Positions 42,621 through 50,933 of a DNA stretch of 64,000 nt are shown here, piece by piece. A model generated the notes under the pieces. It was given only the letters and a program-made list of their open reading frames with translations, was not told where the DNA came from and did not search any database. The DNA is taken from contig NZ_FOAP01000013.1 of the NCBI RefSeq assembly GCF_900109545.1, forward strand, positions 124,001 through 188,000, in the 5' to 3' direction. How positions within the stretch are numbered: the stretch's first letter is position 1; every line of letters begins with the position of its first letter. A program made the position numbers and the translations under genes. The stretch comes from Stigmatella aurantiaca. GTDB lineage: Bacteria; Myxococcota; Myxococcia; Myxococcales; Myxococcaceae.

Positions 42621-43451
42621 GTGCTGAGACGCTGGGGACCGGGAGTGGCGGCGCTGGTGCTGAGCGCCTGCGCGGCGGGACAGCCCGTGGAGGTGTCCCG
42701 CGAGCCGTCCGAACGGGGGGCCATGTCCGAGCAGGAGTTCCGGGCGCTGCACCGGCCGAGGTCCGAGGCCGCGGGGCCGCGCCTGGGGGAGAACCTGACG
42801 GTGGGCGGGGCGCGCGCCTACCTGCGCCTGCCGGACGGTTCGCCCGGCCCCTGGCCCGCGGTGCTCGTCCTGCACGACGTGGGCGGGCTGAACGAGCACT
42901 TCCTGCACTGGACGGACCGGCTCGCCGCCGAGGGCTACGCGGCGCTCGCGGTGGACTACTACGACACGCAGCAGTCCACCGCGCCGGATGGCTCGGTGAC
43001 ATCGGTGCGCACGGTGAACCCGGAGCGCGCCCTGCGGGTGCTCCAGGCGGCGCACGCGTTCCTGGTGACGGATGCGCGGGTGCGGGCGCCGCGCACGGCG
43101 GTCATCGGCTGGGGCCTGGGGGGCAGCTGGGCCCTGCGCCTGGGGATGCGCGAGCCCGCGCTCGACGCGGTGGTGACGTACTCCGGCCTGGTGGAGGCGG
43201 ACCCGGAGGCGCTCTCGCGCCTGCGCGCGCCCCTGCTGGCCTTCTTCGGCACGAGGGACGCCACGCTCCCCGCCGAGGTGCAGGAGGCCTTCGTGCAGGC
43301 GCTGGACGAGGCGCAAGGCGTCCACCGGGTGCTGCGGTACGAGGCGGAGCATGCCTTCGAGAACCCCGCGGGCGAGCAATACGCGCCGCACGTGGCCGCC
43401 GCGGCCTGGCAGGCGGTGGAGTTGTTTCTGGAACGCCACCTGAAGCGGTGA
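42621..43451 (+). CDS. Dienelactone hydrolase-like lipoprotein lacking its nucleophile
   Basis: 276 residues, GTG start at 42621 behind GGGAGGG. Lipoprotein signal LVLSAC, Cys17. The alpha/beta-hydrolase core is intact: LVLHDVGGLN, D213 in GTRDATLP and H244 in EAEHAF. However, the nucleophile elbow, normally GxCxGG, reads GWGLGG (163-168): position 165 is Gly, so the cysteine of the Cys-Asp-His triad is missing. Either it is catalytically dead or another residue acts. The intact family member at 57194 has GFCFGG. The upstream aldo/keto reductase is 13 bases away. Confidence 0.86.
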   Translation: MLRRWGPGVAALVLSACAAGQPVEVSREPSERGAMSEQEFRALHRPRSEAAGPRLGENLTVGGARAYLRLPDGSPGPWPAVLVLHDVGGLNEHFLHWTDRLAAEGYAALAVDYYDTQQSTAPDGSVTSVRTVNPERALRVLQAAHAFLVTDARVRAPRTAVIGWGLGGSWALRLGMREPALDAVVTYSGLVEADPEALSRLRAPLLAFFGTRDATLPAEVQEAFVQALDEAQGVHRVLRYEAEHAFENPAGEQYAPHVAAAAWQAVELFLERHLKR

Positions 43452-43597
43452 GCGGTTCATCTGTTGCTGGCTGAGCACGGGGAGCTTCCGCCACCGCACA
43501 CCCCCGGTGTCCTCCGGTCATGGGCGTACAGGCCCCCTCTTGGAAGGCCCGGAAATCCCCCTAGGCTTGCCGTGCAGTACTCCAAGGGGGGAGTTCC

Positions 43598-44050
43598 ATG
43601 ACGGTGCTCAAAGAGTGGATGGTGGGGAACCATGTGTTCCGGCGCGAGGAGCCGGACCTGCTGTGGTGCACCTACAAGGGGCCAACGCGCGCCTCGGACA
43701 TCGAGCGGTTCGTCACCATCGCGCGGGACATGGCCGCCAATGACCGGGTGTTCGTCGTCTCGGACATCCGCCTGTCCACCATCGAGAAGGACGCCCGGGA
43801 GCTGCTCTCCCAGAGCCTGCGCCCCGAGTGGCTCGAGGGGCTGGTCTACGTGGGGGCGGACGCGCTCCAGAAGGCCATCGTCAAGGCGATGATGATCGCG
43901 CTCTACTTCACGGGGAAGTGCAAGGTGAACATCGAGTTCGCCCAGAGCGAGCAGGAGGCGCGCGACATCATCGCGCGCAGCCGCCAGGCGCAGCAGAGCG
44001 CGCTGGCCAGCGCCGCCAGCGCGGCCGCGAGCGCTTCCAAGCTTATGTGA
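43598..44050 (+). CDS. STAS-like protein of unknown function
   Basis: 150 residues, ATG 43598 with AAGGGGGGAG. Alternating strands and helices (LLWCTYKGPT, SDIERFVTIARDM, VFVVSDIRLS, KDARELLSQSL, GLVYVGADALQKAIVKAM) fit a STAS/SpoIIAA-like fold. The C-terminal 25 residues are an Ala/Ser-rich low-complexity run, perhaps a flexible tail. No catalytic residues visible. The fold resembles that of 30615-31004, although the sequences are very different. Confidence 0.6.
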   Translation: MTVLKEWMVGNHVFRREEPDLLWCTYKGPTRASDIERFVTIARDMAANDRVFVVSDIRLSTIEKDARELLSQSLRPEWLEGLVYVGADALQKAIVKAMMIALYFTGKCKVNIEFAQSEQEARDIIARSRQAQQSALASAASAAASASKLM

Positions 44051-44107
44051 CAGGGCGCCCAGGCCCGCGCGTGTACTGCGCGCGGGTCCGGGGTAGGGTG
44101 CGGTGCC

Positions 44108-44461
44108 ATGGCACGTCTGACCCTCTCGCAGGACAAGGTATCCCCGGCCGTTCAGGAACTCATGGGCCAGTTTCACCGGCACATCGTCGAGACCGTGGCG
44201 GGCACGGTGGCGCGTGAGCACATCGTGGTGGTGGGCATGGCGCAGAACCCGTTCGTGAAGCGGGCGCGCGCGCTGCTGGACGCGCAGCAGCTGAAGTTCA
44301 CCTACCTGGAGTACGGCGGCTACTTCTCCATGTGGAAGGAGCGCCTGGCGCTGAAGCTGTGGGCGGGCTTCCCCACCTTCCCCATGGTGTTCATCGACGG
44401 GACGCTGGTGGGCGGCTTCACCGAGCTGAAGGCGCTCCAGGACCAGGGCCAGCTGCGCTAG
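44108..44461 (+). CDS. Glutaredoxin-fold protein without cysteines
   Basis: 117 residues. The glutaredoxin pattern is clear: VVVGMAQNPFVKRARALLD, where a normal protein has CPFC (positions 47-50 here are N-P-F-V), then the cis-proline block FPTFPMVFIDG and GGFTELKAL. Not one cysteine occurs in the protein, so it cannot do thiol-disulfide chemistry. In families like this the fold often binds glutathione or Fe-S, but here neither thiol is present. A 30-residue helical N-terminal extension precedes the fold. The convergent CAP gene shares a hairpin with its end. Confidence 0.82.
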   Translation: MARLTLSQDKVSPAVQELMGQFHRHIVETVAGTVAREHIVVVGMAQNPFVKRARALLDAQQLKFTYLEYGGYFSMWKERLALKLWAGFPTFPMVFIDGTLVGGFTELKALQDQGQLR

Positions 44462-44486
44462 CGCGCCTCAATAGGGCCGCTGGCCC
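44446..44486. terminator. Hairpin shared by convergent gene ends
   Basis: GGGCCAGC (44446-44453) and GCTGGCCC (44479-44486) pair perfectly across the last codons of both convergent genes, enclosing the palindrome GCGCTAGCGC. No U-tract. Confidence 0.4.
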
Positions 44487-45019
44487 ACGAAGTTGCCCGG
44501 CGGGGCGTAGTTGCACACCCAGAAGTTCCAGCGCGAGAAGCCCGCGAAGGGCGAGTTCTGGCTGCACTCCTTCACCGCGCAGCCCACCTGGGTGGTGTTG
44601 CGCCAGACGAGCTGCGTGTAGTGGCCGCACACCTTGCCCGGGGCGCACGCGTTCCGGGCGTAGTCGAACTGGGAGGCCTCGGCGGCCCAGTTGCGCACCA
44701 CGCCCAACTCATTCAGGCCGCCGGGCGTGGCGGCGGCGATGTTCTCCCCGAGGTTGCCCCGGCTGGGGTTGTGCTCGAAGCGGCACTGGTCCACCCAGGC
44801 CTGGGCCTTGCGCGCCGCCTCCTCGGACCAGGTGAGCGGCGGCAGCGCGGGGCTGGGCGTGGGGCTGGCGGTGGCGCGGACGCGGTTGTGCTCGGAGAGC
44901 ATGTCGCGCTGGAATTCGCCCTGCCCGTCTTGAGGCGCCTCGGGCGTTTCGGTGTCCCCGGCGGAACCACAGCCCAGGGCTGACAGCAGCAACAGAGAAC
45001 CTGCAAGGGCAGAGCGCAT
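44468..45019 (-). CDS. CAP/SCP-family lipoprotein
   Basis: 183 residues from ATG 45019, with AAGG a few bases upstream. Lipoprotein signal LLLLSALGC, Cys17. The mature part is a CAP (SCP/PR-1) domain: SEHNRVRATA, LTWSEEAARKAQAWVDQC, NLGENIAAA and CGHYTQLVWRNTTQVGCAV, then WVCNYAPPGNFVG. His residues in SEHNR and CGHYTQ form the usual cavity. The family secretes ligand-binding or protease-like proteins of mostly unknown role. It is transcribed convergent to the glutaredoxin-like gene. Confidence 0.92.
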   Translation of the reverse strand: MRSALAGSLLLLSALGCGSAGDTETPEAPQDGQGEFQRDMLSEHNRVRATASPTPSPALPPLTWSEEAARKAQAWVDQCRFEHNPSRGNLGENIAAATPGGLNELGVVRNWAAEASQFDYARNACAPGKVCGHYTQLVWRNTTQVGCAVKECSQNSPFAGFSRWNFWVCNYAPPGNFVGQRPY

Positions 45020-45148
45020 GGGACCTTGGGACAAGAGGGGGAGGGCCATTATGGCCCGGCCCGTGCCTGCTTGCCTCCCCCGGAAACGGGCGTATGCAAG
45101 CCACCCCCGCCGGCTCCATCTTTCCAACCAGGCCAAGAGCCACGCCCT

Positions 45149-46729
45149 ATGACCCAGACGCGCGCCGAGCCCGATGATGACTTCCTGCTGTTGGTGGCTG
45201 TCCTGCCCGCCCCGCTGCAAGAGGCGGTGCGGGGGCTGTCTCCCGGAGAAGTGCTGGAGGTGGTGATGGACCTGGGCCGCCCGCCGGAGGCCCGGCTTGT
45301 CCAGGGCTCCGTGCGGCTGCGCGAGGAGCCCGTGGCCCAGGCGGACCTGGAGCACGTGCTGGCCCAGGTGGGCCCCCCGGGCGAGGACAACCGCGCCGGC
45401 ATCGAGCGCACGCTCCACCGGGTCTCGGCCATCCGCAACCGCAAGGGGCGCGTGGTGGGGCTCACGCTGCGGGTGGGCCGGGCGGTGTTCGGCACCATCG
45501 ACATGCTCAAGGACCTCATCGCCACCGGGCGCAACGTGCTGCTGCTGGGCCGGCCCGGCGTGGGCAAGACGACGAAGCTGCGCGAGGTGGCGCGCGTGCT
45601 CGCCGACGACTTGCGCAAGCGGGTGATGGTGGTGGACACCTCCAACGAGATTGGCGGGGACGGGGACATTCCCCACCCGGGCATCGGCCACGCGCGCCGC
45701 ATGCAGGTGTCCCGGCCCGACCGGCAGCATGACGTGATGATTGAGGCGGTGGAGAACCACATGCCCGAGGCCATCATCGTCGACGAGATTGGCACCTCGG
45801 CGGAGGCCACCGCGGCGCGCACCATCGCCGAGCGCGGGGTGCAGCTCGTGGCCACCGCGCACGGCAACACGCTGGAGAACCTGGTGCTCAACCCCACCCT
45901 GTCGGACCTCGTGGGCGGGGTGCACACGGTGACGCTGAGCGACGAGGAGGCGCGCCGGCGCAACACGCAGAAGACGGTCAGCGAGCGCAAGGCGCCGCCC
46001 ACCTTTGATTTGGTGGTGCAGATGGTGGGCCGGGACGAGGTGCTCGTGCACCTGGACACGGCGGAGGCGGTGGACCGGCTGCTCGCCGGGAGCGAGGTGG
46101 GCGGCGAGCGGCGGCTGCTCGCCGGGGGCGAGGTGCGCGTGGAGGCGGTGCCGCACGCCGGGGCCCCGCTGCCCCCGCCACGCTCGAAGGTGGGCCCCGC
46201 CGCGCCTGCCGCCCCGCAGGGGCCCATGCGCCTCTTCGCGCACGGGGTGAGCCGGGACTTGATGGACCGGGTGCTGCGCGAGCTGAAGGTGGAGACGCGC
46301 GTGGTGGGGCGGCTGGAGTCGGCGGACCTCATCCTGACGCTGCGCTCGCGGGCGAATGATCCGAAGATGCGGCGCGTGGTGGAGCGCACCGGGGCGCGCG
46401 TGGAGGTGGTGAAGCGCAACAGCTCCGCGGAGATCCGGCGGGTGCTGCGCGGGGTGTTCATGCTGGTGGAGGGCGTGGACGAGGAGCAGGTGCGCGAGGC
46501 CGTGGCGGAGGCGGAGCACGCCATCCAGCGCGTGCTGAACGAAGGCGTCTCCGTGCCCCTGGCCCCGCGGCCTCCCCGGCTGCGCAAGCTGCAGCACCGC
46601 CTGGTCAGCCGCTACCACCTGGAGACGGTGAGCCTGGGCAGCGAGCCGCTGCGGCACCTCGTCCTCTACCCGCTGGGCGCGGAGGTGGAGGCCGCGTTCC
46701 ACGAGAGCGAGGCCGAGGGGACGGCCTGA
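45149..46729 (+). CDS. SpoIIIAA/Ycf45-type AAA ATPase with C-terminal nucleic-acid domain
   Basis: 526 residues. AAA core: Walker A GRPGVGKTT (134-142), Walker B VDEIGTSAEATAARTIAERG and a sensor block LVATAHGNTLENLVLNP, the signature of the SpoIIIAA/Ycf45 secretion-ATPase-like family. A Pro-rich linker (about 330-355) joins a C-terminal domain resembling the R3H-type single-stranded nucleic-acid-binding part of Ycf45, with RVVERTGARVEVVKRNSSAEIRR. Cyanobacterial and plastid versions are of unknown role. Downstream, a strong inverted repeat at 46733-46784 probably ends the transcript. Confidence 0.9.
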   Translation: MTQTRAEPDDDFLLLVAVLPAPLQEAVRGLSPGEVLEVVMDLGRPPEARLVQGSVRLREEPVAQADLEHVLAQVGPPGEDNRAGIERTLHRVSAIRNRKGRVVGLTLRVGRAVFGTIDMLKDLIATGRNVLLLGRPGVGKTTKLREVARVLADDLRKRVMVVDTSNEIGGDGDIPHPGIGHARRMQVSRPDRQHDVMIEAVENHMPEAIIVDEIGTSAEATAARTIAERGVQLVATAHGNTLENLVLNPTLSDLVGGVHTVTLSDEEARRRNTQKTVSERKAPPTFDLVVQMVGRDEVLVHLDTAEAVDRLLAGSEVGGERRLLAGGEVRVEAVPHAGAPLPPPRSKVGPAAPAAPQGPMRLFAHGVSRDLMDRVLRELKVETRVVGRLESADLILTLRSRANDPKMRRVVERTGARVEVVKRNSSAEIRRVLRGVFMLVEGVDEEQVREAVAEAEHAIQRVLNEGVSVPLAPRPPRLRKLQHRLVSRYHLETVSLGSEPLRHLVLYPLGAEVEAAFHESEAEGTA

Positions 46730-46732
46730 GCC

Positions 46733-46784
46733 CCCGGCCCGGTCCGCCGCCCTGGGAGCACCCGGCCAGCCACCCCGGGCCGGG
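46733..46784 (+). terminator. Inverted repeat after the Ycf45-like gene
   Basis: CCCGGCCCGG (46733-46742) and CCGGGCCGGG (46775-46784) are perfect 10-base arms with a 32-base spacer, starting a few bases after the stop. No U-tract. Confidence 0.4.
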
Positions 46785-46835
46785 CGAAGTGCCCCGCTGC
46801 GCCGTTCGAGGGTAAGCTGCGGGGCACCTGCCTTC

Positions 46836-47387
46836 ATGAGACTCGCTCCGCACCTCTTCCTGCCGGTGGTTGGCGCCGTGCTGCTCGTCGCGGCGGTGGT
46901 GGCCACCGCCCTGTGGCCCGAGGCCCCCGTGCCCGAGGTGGGTGTCTCGTCCGCCCCTCGCCCCGTCCTGCCGCAGGCACCGCCCCCCGCGCCCTCGCCG
47001 AGGCCTGCGCCCAAGCCCGTCGCGGTCCGCCCCCCGCCCGTGGAAGCGCCGCCTCCGGCCGTCGCCGAGGTGCCCGCGCCGCCCCGGGCCGAGCCGCCTT
47101 TCCAGGCTCCGGTGGAGCCTCCGCGCCGGGAGGCCGCCTCGGATGCGCAGGAGCGTGTGGTGTCGAAGCCGTGGATGGGCCGGACCATGGAGCGCGTCGC
47201 CCAGCGGCTGGGAGAGGATCAGGTGCGTCTGGAGCGGGAGCGCCAGGAGGCGCAGACGCGGGGGGACACCGCCGAGGTGGAGCGCCTGGAGAAGCGCATC
47301 GAGCTCAACCGCAAGCGCATCGGCGTGATGCGCACCAAGTTCCCGGGCTCTTTCGAGCAAGGCTCCGCCCCCGCGCCCCTGCAGTGA
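46836..47387 (+). CDS. Membrane-anchored Pro-rich protein of unknown function
   Basis: 183 residues. One N-terminal transmembrane helix (LFLPVVGAVLLVAAVVATALW), then about 75 residues of Pro/Ala/Val repeats, as in TonB-like or linker regions that span the periplasm or cell wall, and a charged coiled-coil C-terminus (RLGEDQVRLERERQEAQTRGD) of about 50 residues. No domain recognised. A periplasm-spanning tether is the simplest guess. Confidence 0.68.
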   Translation: MRLAPHLFLPVVGAVLLVAAVVATALWPEAPVPEVGVSSAPRPVLPQAPPPAPSPRPAPKPVAVRPPPVEAPPPAVAEVPAPPRAEPPFQAPVEPPRREAASDAQERVVSKPWMGRTMERVAQRLGEDQVRLERERQEAQTRGDTAEVERLEKRIELNRKRIGVMRTKFPGSFEQGSAPAPLQ

Positions 47388-47408
47388 GCGGCGGCTTCGG
47401 GCGATGGA

Positions 47409-47786
47409 CTACCGCCCCAGCCGCGTGAGCTTCTTGCTCGCCCGGAGCGCGGGAGCATCCCCCCGGCCCCGGGTGTGCTTGGGCAAGCCCTCCTTGCGGT
47501 AGCCCCTGGCCGCCTCCACGGGCAGCGTCTTCCTCCGGGAGAGGCTGCTGCCCAGCCCCGGCAAGGGCAGCTTGAGGCTCCGGGCCGTCAGCCCCTGGCC
47601 AGGGGGATGGCAGGAGCTGACCGTGCGGTCCGCGAAGCCCATCTCCCCCGGATCCTGGCCTCCGCACTTCTTGGCGTGGTGGGCGCTCATGCCCCCGGCC
47701 GTGTGAATGTCGGTGGACTTGAGCTTCATCATCGTGCCGCGCCGCTTGGCACGCTTCGCACGGAAGGCCTGGGGTTTCTCGGGCAT
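47409..47786 (-). CDS. Small, highly basic protein of unknown function
   Basis: 125 residues, ATG 47786 with GGAGG. Rich in Lys and Arg (FRAKRAKRRGTMMKLKS, SRRKTLPVEAARGYRKEG), with two cysteines (KKCGG and SSCHPPG). No signal peptide. Probably a nucleic-acid-binding or nucleoid-associated protein; no family recognised. The downstream end converges on 46836. Confidence 0.55.
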   Translation of the reverse strand: MPEKPQAFRAKRAKRRGTMMKLKSTDIHTAGGMSAHHAKKCGGQDPGEMGFADRTVSSCHPPGQGLTARSLKLPLPGLGSSLSRRKTLPVEAARGYRKEGLPKHTRGRGDAPALRASKKLTRLGR

Positions 47787-47817
47787 GGGCCCCTCCGGGG
47801 CAGGGTTCAGGAAGGGC

Positions 47818-48114
47818 TTACCCGCCGTGGAGGAGACTGCGGTCCGCGGGGCCTCCCGCGCGCTTGATGCCCATCTGGCTGGGGGCCTTCTTGCGGCCCT
47901 GCACCAGCGTGGCCCGCCGGTGGCTCTTGGGCTCGTGGATCTCCGCCGCGGGGCCCAACGTCACCCGCGCGAGCGCCTTCTCCCGGCGCAGCAGCGCGGC
48001 CTCGTCCCTGGGCAGCGTCTTCTTGCCCTTGCTGGCATGCTGACTGGGTTGTGCCGCGCGTGCATCCACGGACTGCGGGTTCTTCATTCCGGCGACTTTC
48101 GTCCGTACCGCCAT
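47818..48114 (-). CDS. Small basic protein of unknown function
   Basis: 98 residues, ATG 48114 with AGGGAGG upstream. Basic throughout, no cysteine, with the blocks KGKKTLPRDEAALLRREKALARV and HRRATLVQGRKKAPS. The KKTLP block also occurs in the neighbour at 47409, where it reads RKTLP, so the two may be distant relatives. Possibly nucleic-acid-binding; this is inference. It is 31 bases upstream of the next basic gene. Confidence 0.55.
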   Translation of the reverse strand: MAVRTKVAGMKNPQSVDARAAQPSQHASKGKKTLPRDEAALLRREKALARVTLGPAAEIHEPKSHRRATLVQGRKKAPSQMGIKRAGGPADRSLLHGG

Positions 48115-48216
48115 GAGTGCCTCCCTTTAGATCTTGAGGTAGGGATGACACCCAGGCTTGTGGAGCCCGGCGAGGAACGCGTGGGATGGGCCCCCGGTGA
48201 CCGGGCGGGGAGGCGA

Positions 48217-48723
48217 TCAGCCCTGGCGCTTCTTGGATTTGCGCGGCTTGGCCCGCAGCGTCTCGGGCGGAAAGAGCCAGCCGTCCTCCAGGGTGCCCCC
48301 GGCGGCCGTATTCCCCTCGCCACCCGTGGACCACTTGAGCGGCGCCGGAGGTGAGGCGGTGAGCCCCTGGGAGCGGCAGCCCCGGCACCACGACTGGGGA
48401 CGGCGCTCGCCGCGGATGACGCGGTAGCCGAAGTCCTGGGCCGTGGGGCCCTCGTGGTTGCAGCGCGGGCAGCGGGTCATCGAGGTGATGCCCGTCTCCT
48501 TCGCCTTCTGCCGCCCGTGCTCCACCACCAGGGCCAGCGCCACCGCGAACCCCACCCGCCCCTCCGAGGCGATGTGGAACTGGCGCGCCTTCTTGCCCTT
48601 GCCCGCTTTCAGGATCGGAACGAGGTCGCTACCGCCCAGCAGGTTGCGCTGTTCGATGACGTGCTTCGTCTTCTGAGAGGTCGACTGGCTCACGGGACAA
48701 CAAATACTAGGGACGTCTGACAT
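48217..48723 (-). CDS. Zinc-ribbon protein of unknown function
   Basis: 168 residues from ATG 48723. A zinc ribbon lies around residues 83-116: CPRCNHEG, then GYRVIRGERRPQSWCRGCRS, a 4-Cys CxxC...CxxC site. The N-terminal 60 residues contain two cysteines (ICCP) and a strong basic patch KAGKGKKARQFH. The C-terminus ends in Lys/Arg residues (RAKPRKSKKRQG). This fits nucleic-acid binding or a transcription-related role. It precedes two small basic-protein genes on the same strand. Confidence 0.68.
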   Translation of the reverse strand: MSDVPSICCPVSQSTSQKTKHVIEQRNLLGGSDLVPILKAGKGKKARQFHIASEGRVGFAVALALVVEHGRQKAKETGITSMTRCPRCNHEGPTAQDFGYRVIRGERRPQSWCRGCRSQGLTASPPAPLKWSTGGEGNTAAGGTLEDGWLFPPETLRAKPRKSKKRQG

Positions 48724-48820
48724 GCCCCTGGGACAGGGGGGCCGCTCCTCCCTGGCTGGTTGCCTCCTCAGCGGCCAGGCTTCAGGAAAAGCCCAGTTCT
48801 TTCAGGAGTTTAAAAGGGTG

Positions 48821-50314
48821 TCACGGGGTGGTCCCGGTGGTCGCGTCCGTGGAGGGGAAGACGGGGGTGCCGCCGGGGATCATCGGATCATGCGGCAGGC
48901 TGCCCCGGGGGCTGCGCAGGTAGACGAAGGGGCTGGCGAACAGGAAGTTCGAGACGCGCGAGGTGTAGATGTCCGCGTAGCGCTCCACCTGGCGGGCCAG
49001 GTGGCTCTTGTCGTTGCCGGCGCGGGTGAGCAGCCCCCAGTGCGGGTTGGACAGCTCGCTGGCGGCGCGCGCCATGGGGCCCAGCTCCGCGTCCAGCGCC
49101 TCCAGCTGGGTGCGGAGGGCGCCCAGCCGGGAGAGCAGCTCGTCCTCGGGCATCTGCGAGCGCGGGCCGTAGTGGGCCCGGCGCCGCTGCAGCTCCAGCC
49201 GGAGCTGGCAGGACTCGGCCTCCAGCTGCTCCTTGAGCACCATGCGCTCGGCCAGCCGCGCCTCGGTGGCGCGGAAGGCAGCGATGGCCTGCACCTCGTC
49301 CTCCAACTCGCGCAGGATGAGCGCGGTGCGCCAGCGCAGCACGTTCTTCGTCACGTGCACGTCGCCGAACATGTGGTCGCCCACGTAGAGGATCTCGTCC
49401 CCGCTCAGCCCCAGGTGCCGCTCCAGCTCCACCGCGCTGCCGCCGAAGTAGGGCGTGCGCGGCTTGAGCGCGCCCGAGTTTGGCCGCAGCAGCGCCTCGC
49501 CGCCTCCGGTGTCCACCACCTCGAACAGCGGCGAGCGCGTGGTGAAGAACTCGGGCTTGCGCGCGCTGACGATGACGACGTCGAACAGCTCCCGCCACGT
49601 CATGCCCGAGGGGAGGTAGGGGTCGAACGCCGCGTGCATCATTGGCAGGGAGTAGGCCCACTCGCTGTTGGTGATGAGCAGCAGCTTCTTGCCCGAGTGG
49701 CGCTGGTCCAGCAGCGCCAGCGCCGTCTCGGGGTCCGGCAGCACGTAGCGCTCGGGGTCGGCGATGATCTCCGCCTTGAGCCGGCCCGCCATGTGGGCCG
49801 CGTCCAGGGTGCGGCGGACGATGTCATAGAGGTCGCCGTAGCCCATGGGGCCCGGCAGCTTGCCCGCGTCCAGCAGGTCCACGAGCTGGGCGTAGATGCA
49901 CGCCTCGGACAGCGAGAAGAGGGTGTTGAGGAACATCCACCGCCGCTCGGACAGGTCGATGATGGTGCGGGCATACTCGGTGCGCTGGGCCTCGAAGCCC
50001 ATGGGGCGCGTGCCGTGGAGCGCCTTCTTCACGAAGCCAAAGCGGTTGGCCTTGAGCAGGTTGCCCTTCTCCGTGTCGATGATGAGGCCGCGGATGACCA
50101 GCGCCGGATCGAACGCCAGGTGCCCCACGGGCCAGTTCTGCGCCAGCAGCCCCTCGCGGATGTACTCGTACGCACGGCGCTCCCACGCTTCCACGTGGTA
50201 GTGGACGAGCGTGTAATCCATGTCGTAGCCAATGGCCTTGATGGCCCTCATGTTGAGGGTGCGGTTGCAGAAGATGCCGCGTTCGGGAGGGGGGGCTGTG
50301 AAGTGGCCGCTCAT
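48821..50314 (-). CDS. HAD-IG family 5'-nucleotidase
   Basis: 497 residues; ATG 50314 with AGGAAAG. HAD motif I is GYDMDYTLVHYH (DxD) and LLITNSEW is motif II. The later LKPRTPYFGG and YVGDHMFGDVHVTKN supply motifs III and IV. These are the markers of the HAD-IG/cytosolic purine 5'-nucleotidase (NT5C2-like) family. It would dephosphorylate nucleoside monophosphates such as IMP and GMP. Coiled-coil helices in the C-terminal third (ELQRRRAHYGPR region) probably mediate oligomerisation. Confidence 0.94.
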   Translation of the reverse strand: MSGHFTAPPPERGIFCNRTLNMRAIKAIGYDMDYTLVHYHVEAWERRAYEYIREGLLAQNWPVGHLAFDPALVIRGLIIDTEKGNLLKANRFGFVKKALHGTRPMGFEAQRTEYARTIIDLSERRWMFLNTLFSLSEACIYAQLVDLLDAGKLPGPMGYGDLYDIVRRTLDAAHMAGRLKAEIIADPERYVLPDPETALALLDQRHSGKKLLLITNSEWAYSLPMMHAAFDPYLPSGMTWRELFDVVIVSARKPEFFTTRSPLFEVVDTGGGEALLRPNSGALKPRTPYFGGSAVELERHLGLSGDEILYVGDHMFGDVHVTKNVLRWRTALILRELEDEVQAIAAFRATEARLAERMVLKEQLEAESCQLRLELQRRRAHYGPRSQMPEDELLSRLGALRTQLEALDAELGPMARAASELSNPHWGLLTRAGNDKSHLARQVERYADIYTSRVSNFLFASPFVYLRSPRGSLPHDPMIPGGTPVFPSTDATTGTTP

Positions 50315-50420
50315 GCCTGCTTTCCTGCCCTGGCCCGGCGCGAATGTCGAGCCACGAGCCGGCCACGGACGGGGTCTTTCCCCCCAGAGAAGAACAGCTT
50401 CTTTGTTAAGGTGTCAGGCC

Positions 50421-50933
50421 ATGCACATTTCCTCGCGCGTGGGCCCCACGGCCCTGCTGTCCCTCCTCGTCATGGCCTGCGGGGGAGAGGATGAGGCGCA
50501 CACCCCCGTGGCCGCCGTGCCGCTGAGCGGCACCGTGCGGGGGCAGCCCTTCACGGCCGTGTCCGCGATCGCCTACAGCTTCGAGGACCCCGGCGTCCCG
50601 GACAACACGCTCATTCAAATCTCGGAGGCGCGGCTGGATTGCGGCGACCTGGGAGCGCTCACGGAAGGGCGGCGGGACTTCACGCTCGCCGGTCCGTGGA
50701 CCGTGCACACCGAGCCGTTGTCCCTCCAGAACATCCTGAGTGCCGTGGTCTACCGGAACGGGAAGCCGGACAGCTCCCTGGTCGTATCGGGCCTGGTGGA
50801 GTTCGTCGAGACGCCCCCGGAGGTGGGGGCGCTGGGCAAGGTGCGGCTGCGCGGCATCAGCTCCCAGGTCTCCGTGGAGGGGGAGGTGAGCGTCAAGTTC
50901 TGCGGGCAGGCCCCCGGCGAAGGGGGAGGGTAG
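50421..50933 (+). CDS. Lipoprotein of unknown function
   Basis: 170 residues, ATG 50421. Lipoprotein signal LLSLLVMAC, Cys20. The mature part is beta-rich (LSGTVRGQPFTAVSAIAYSF, DFTLAGPWTVH, VSVEGEVSVKFC) with two cysteines (LDC, KFC), perhaps a disulfide. No family recognised. It stands alone between the nucleotidase and map, divergent from the former. Confidence 0.72.
   Translation: MHISSRVGPTALLSLLVMACGGEDEAHTPVAAVPLSGTVRGQPFTAVSAIAYSFEDPGVPDNTLIQISEARLDCGDLGALTEGRRDFTLAGPWTVHTEPLSLQNILSAVVYRNGKPDSSLVVSGLVEFVETPPEVGALGKVRLRGISSQVSVEGEVSVKFCGQAPGEGGG

Noticed and set aside
40610-42724. A 704-codon minus-strand frame
   Set aside because: Antisense to the FKBP and aldo/keto reductase genes, both of which have complete catalytic motifs.
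44468-47188. A single 906-residue minus-strand protein
   Set aside because: Only its last 183 residues (the CAP lipoprotein with its own start and signal) look real; the rest is antisense to the Ycf45-like gene.
47747-47760. TGGCAC...GCA as a sigma-54 promoter
   Set aside because: Spacing between the GG and GC elements is 8 instead of 10 bases and it lies inside a gene on the other strand.
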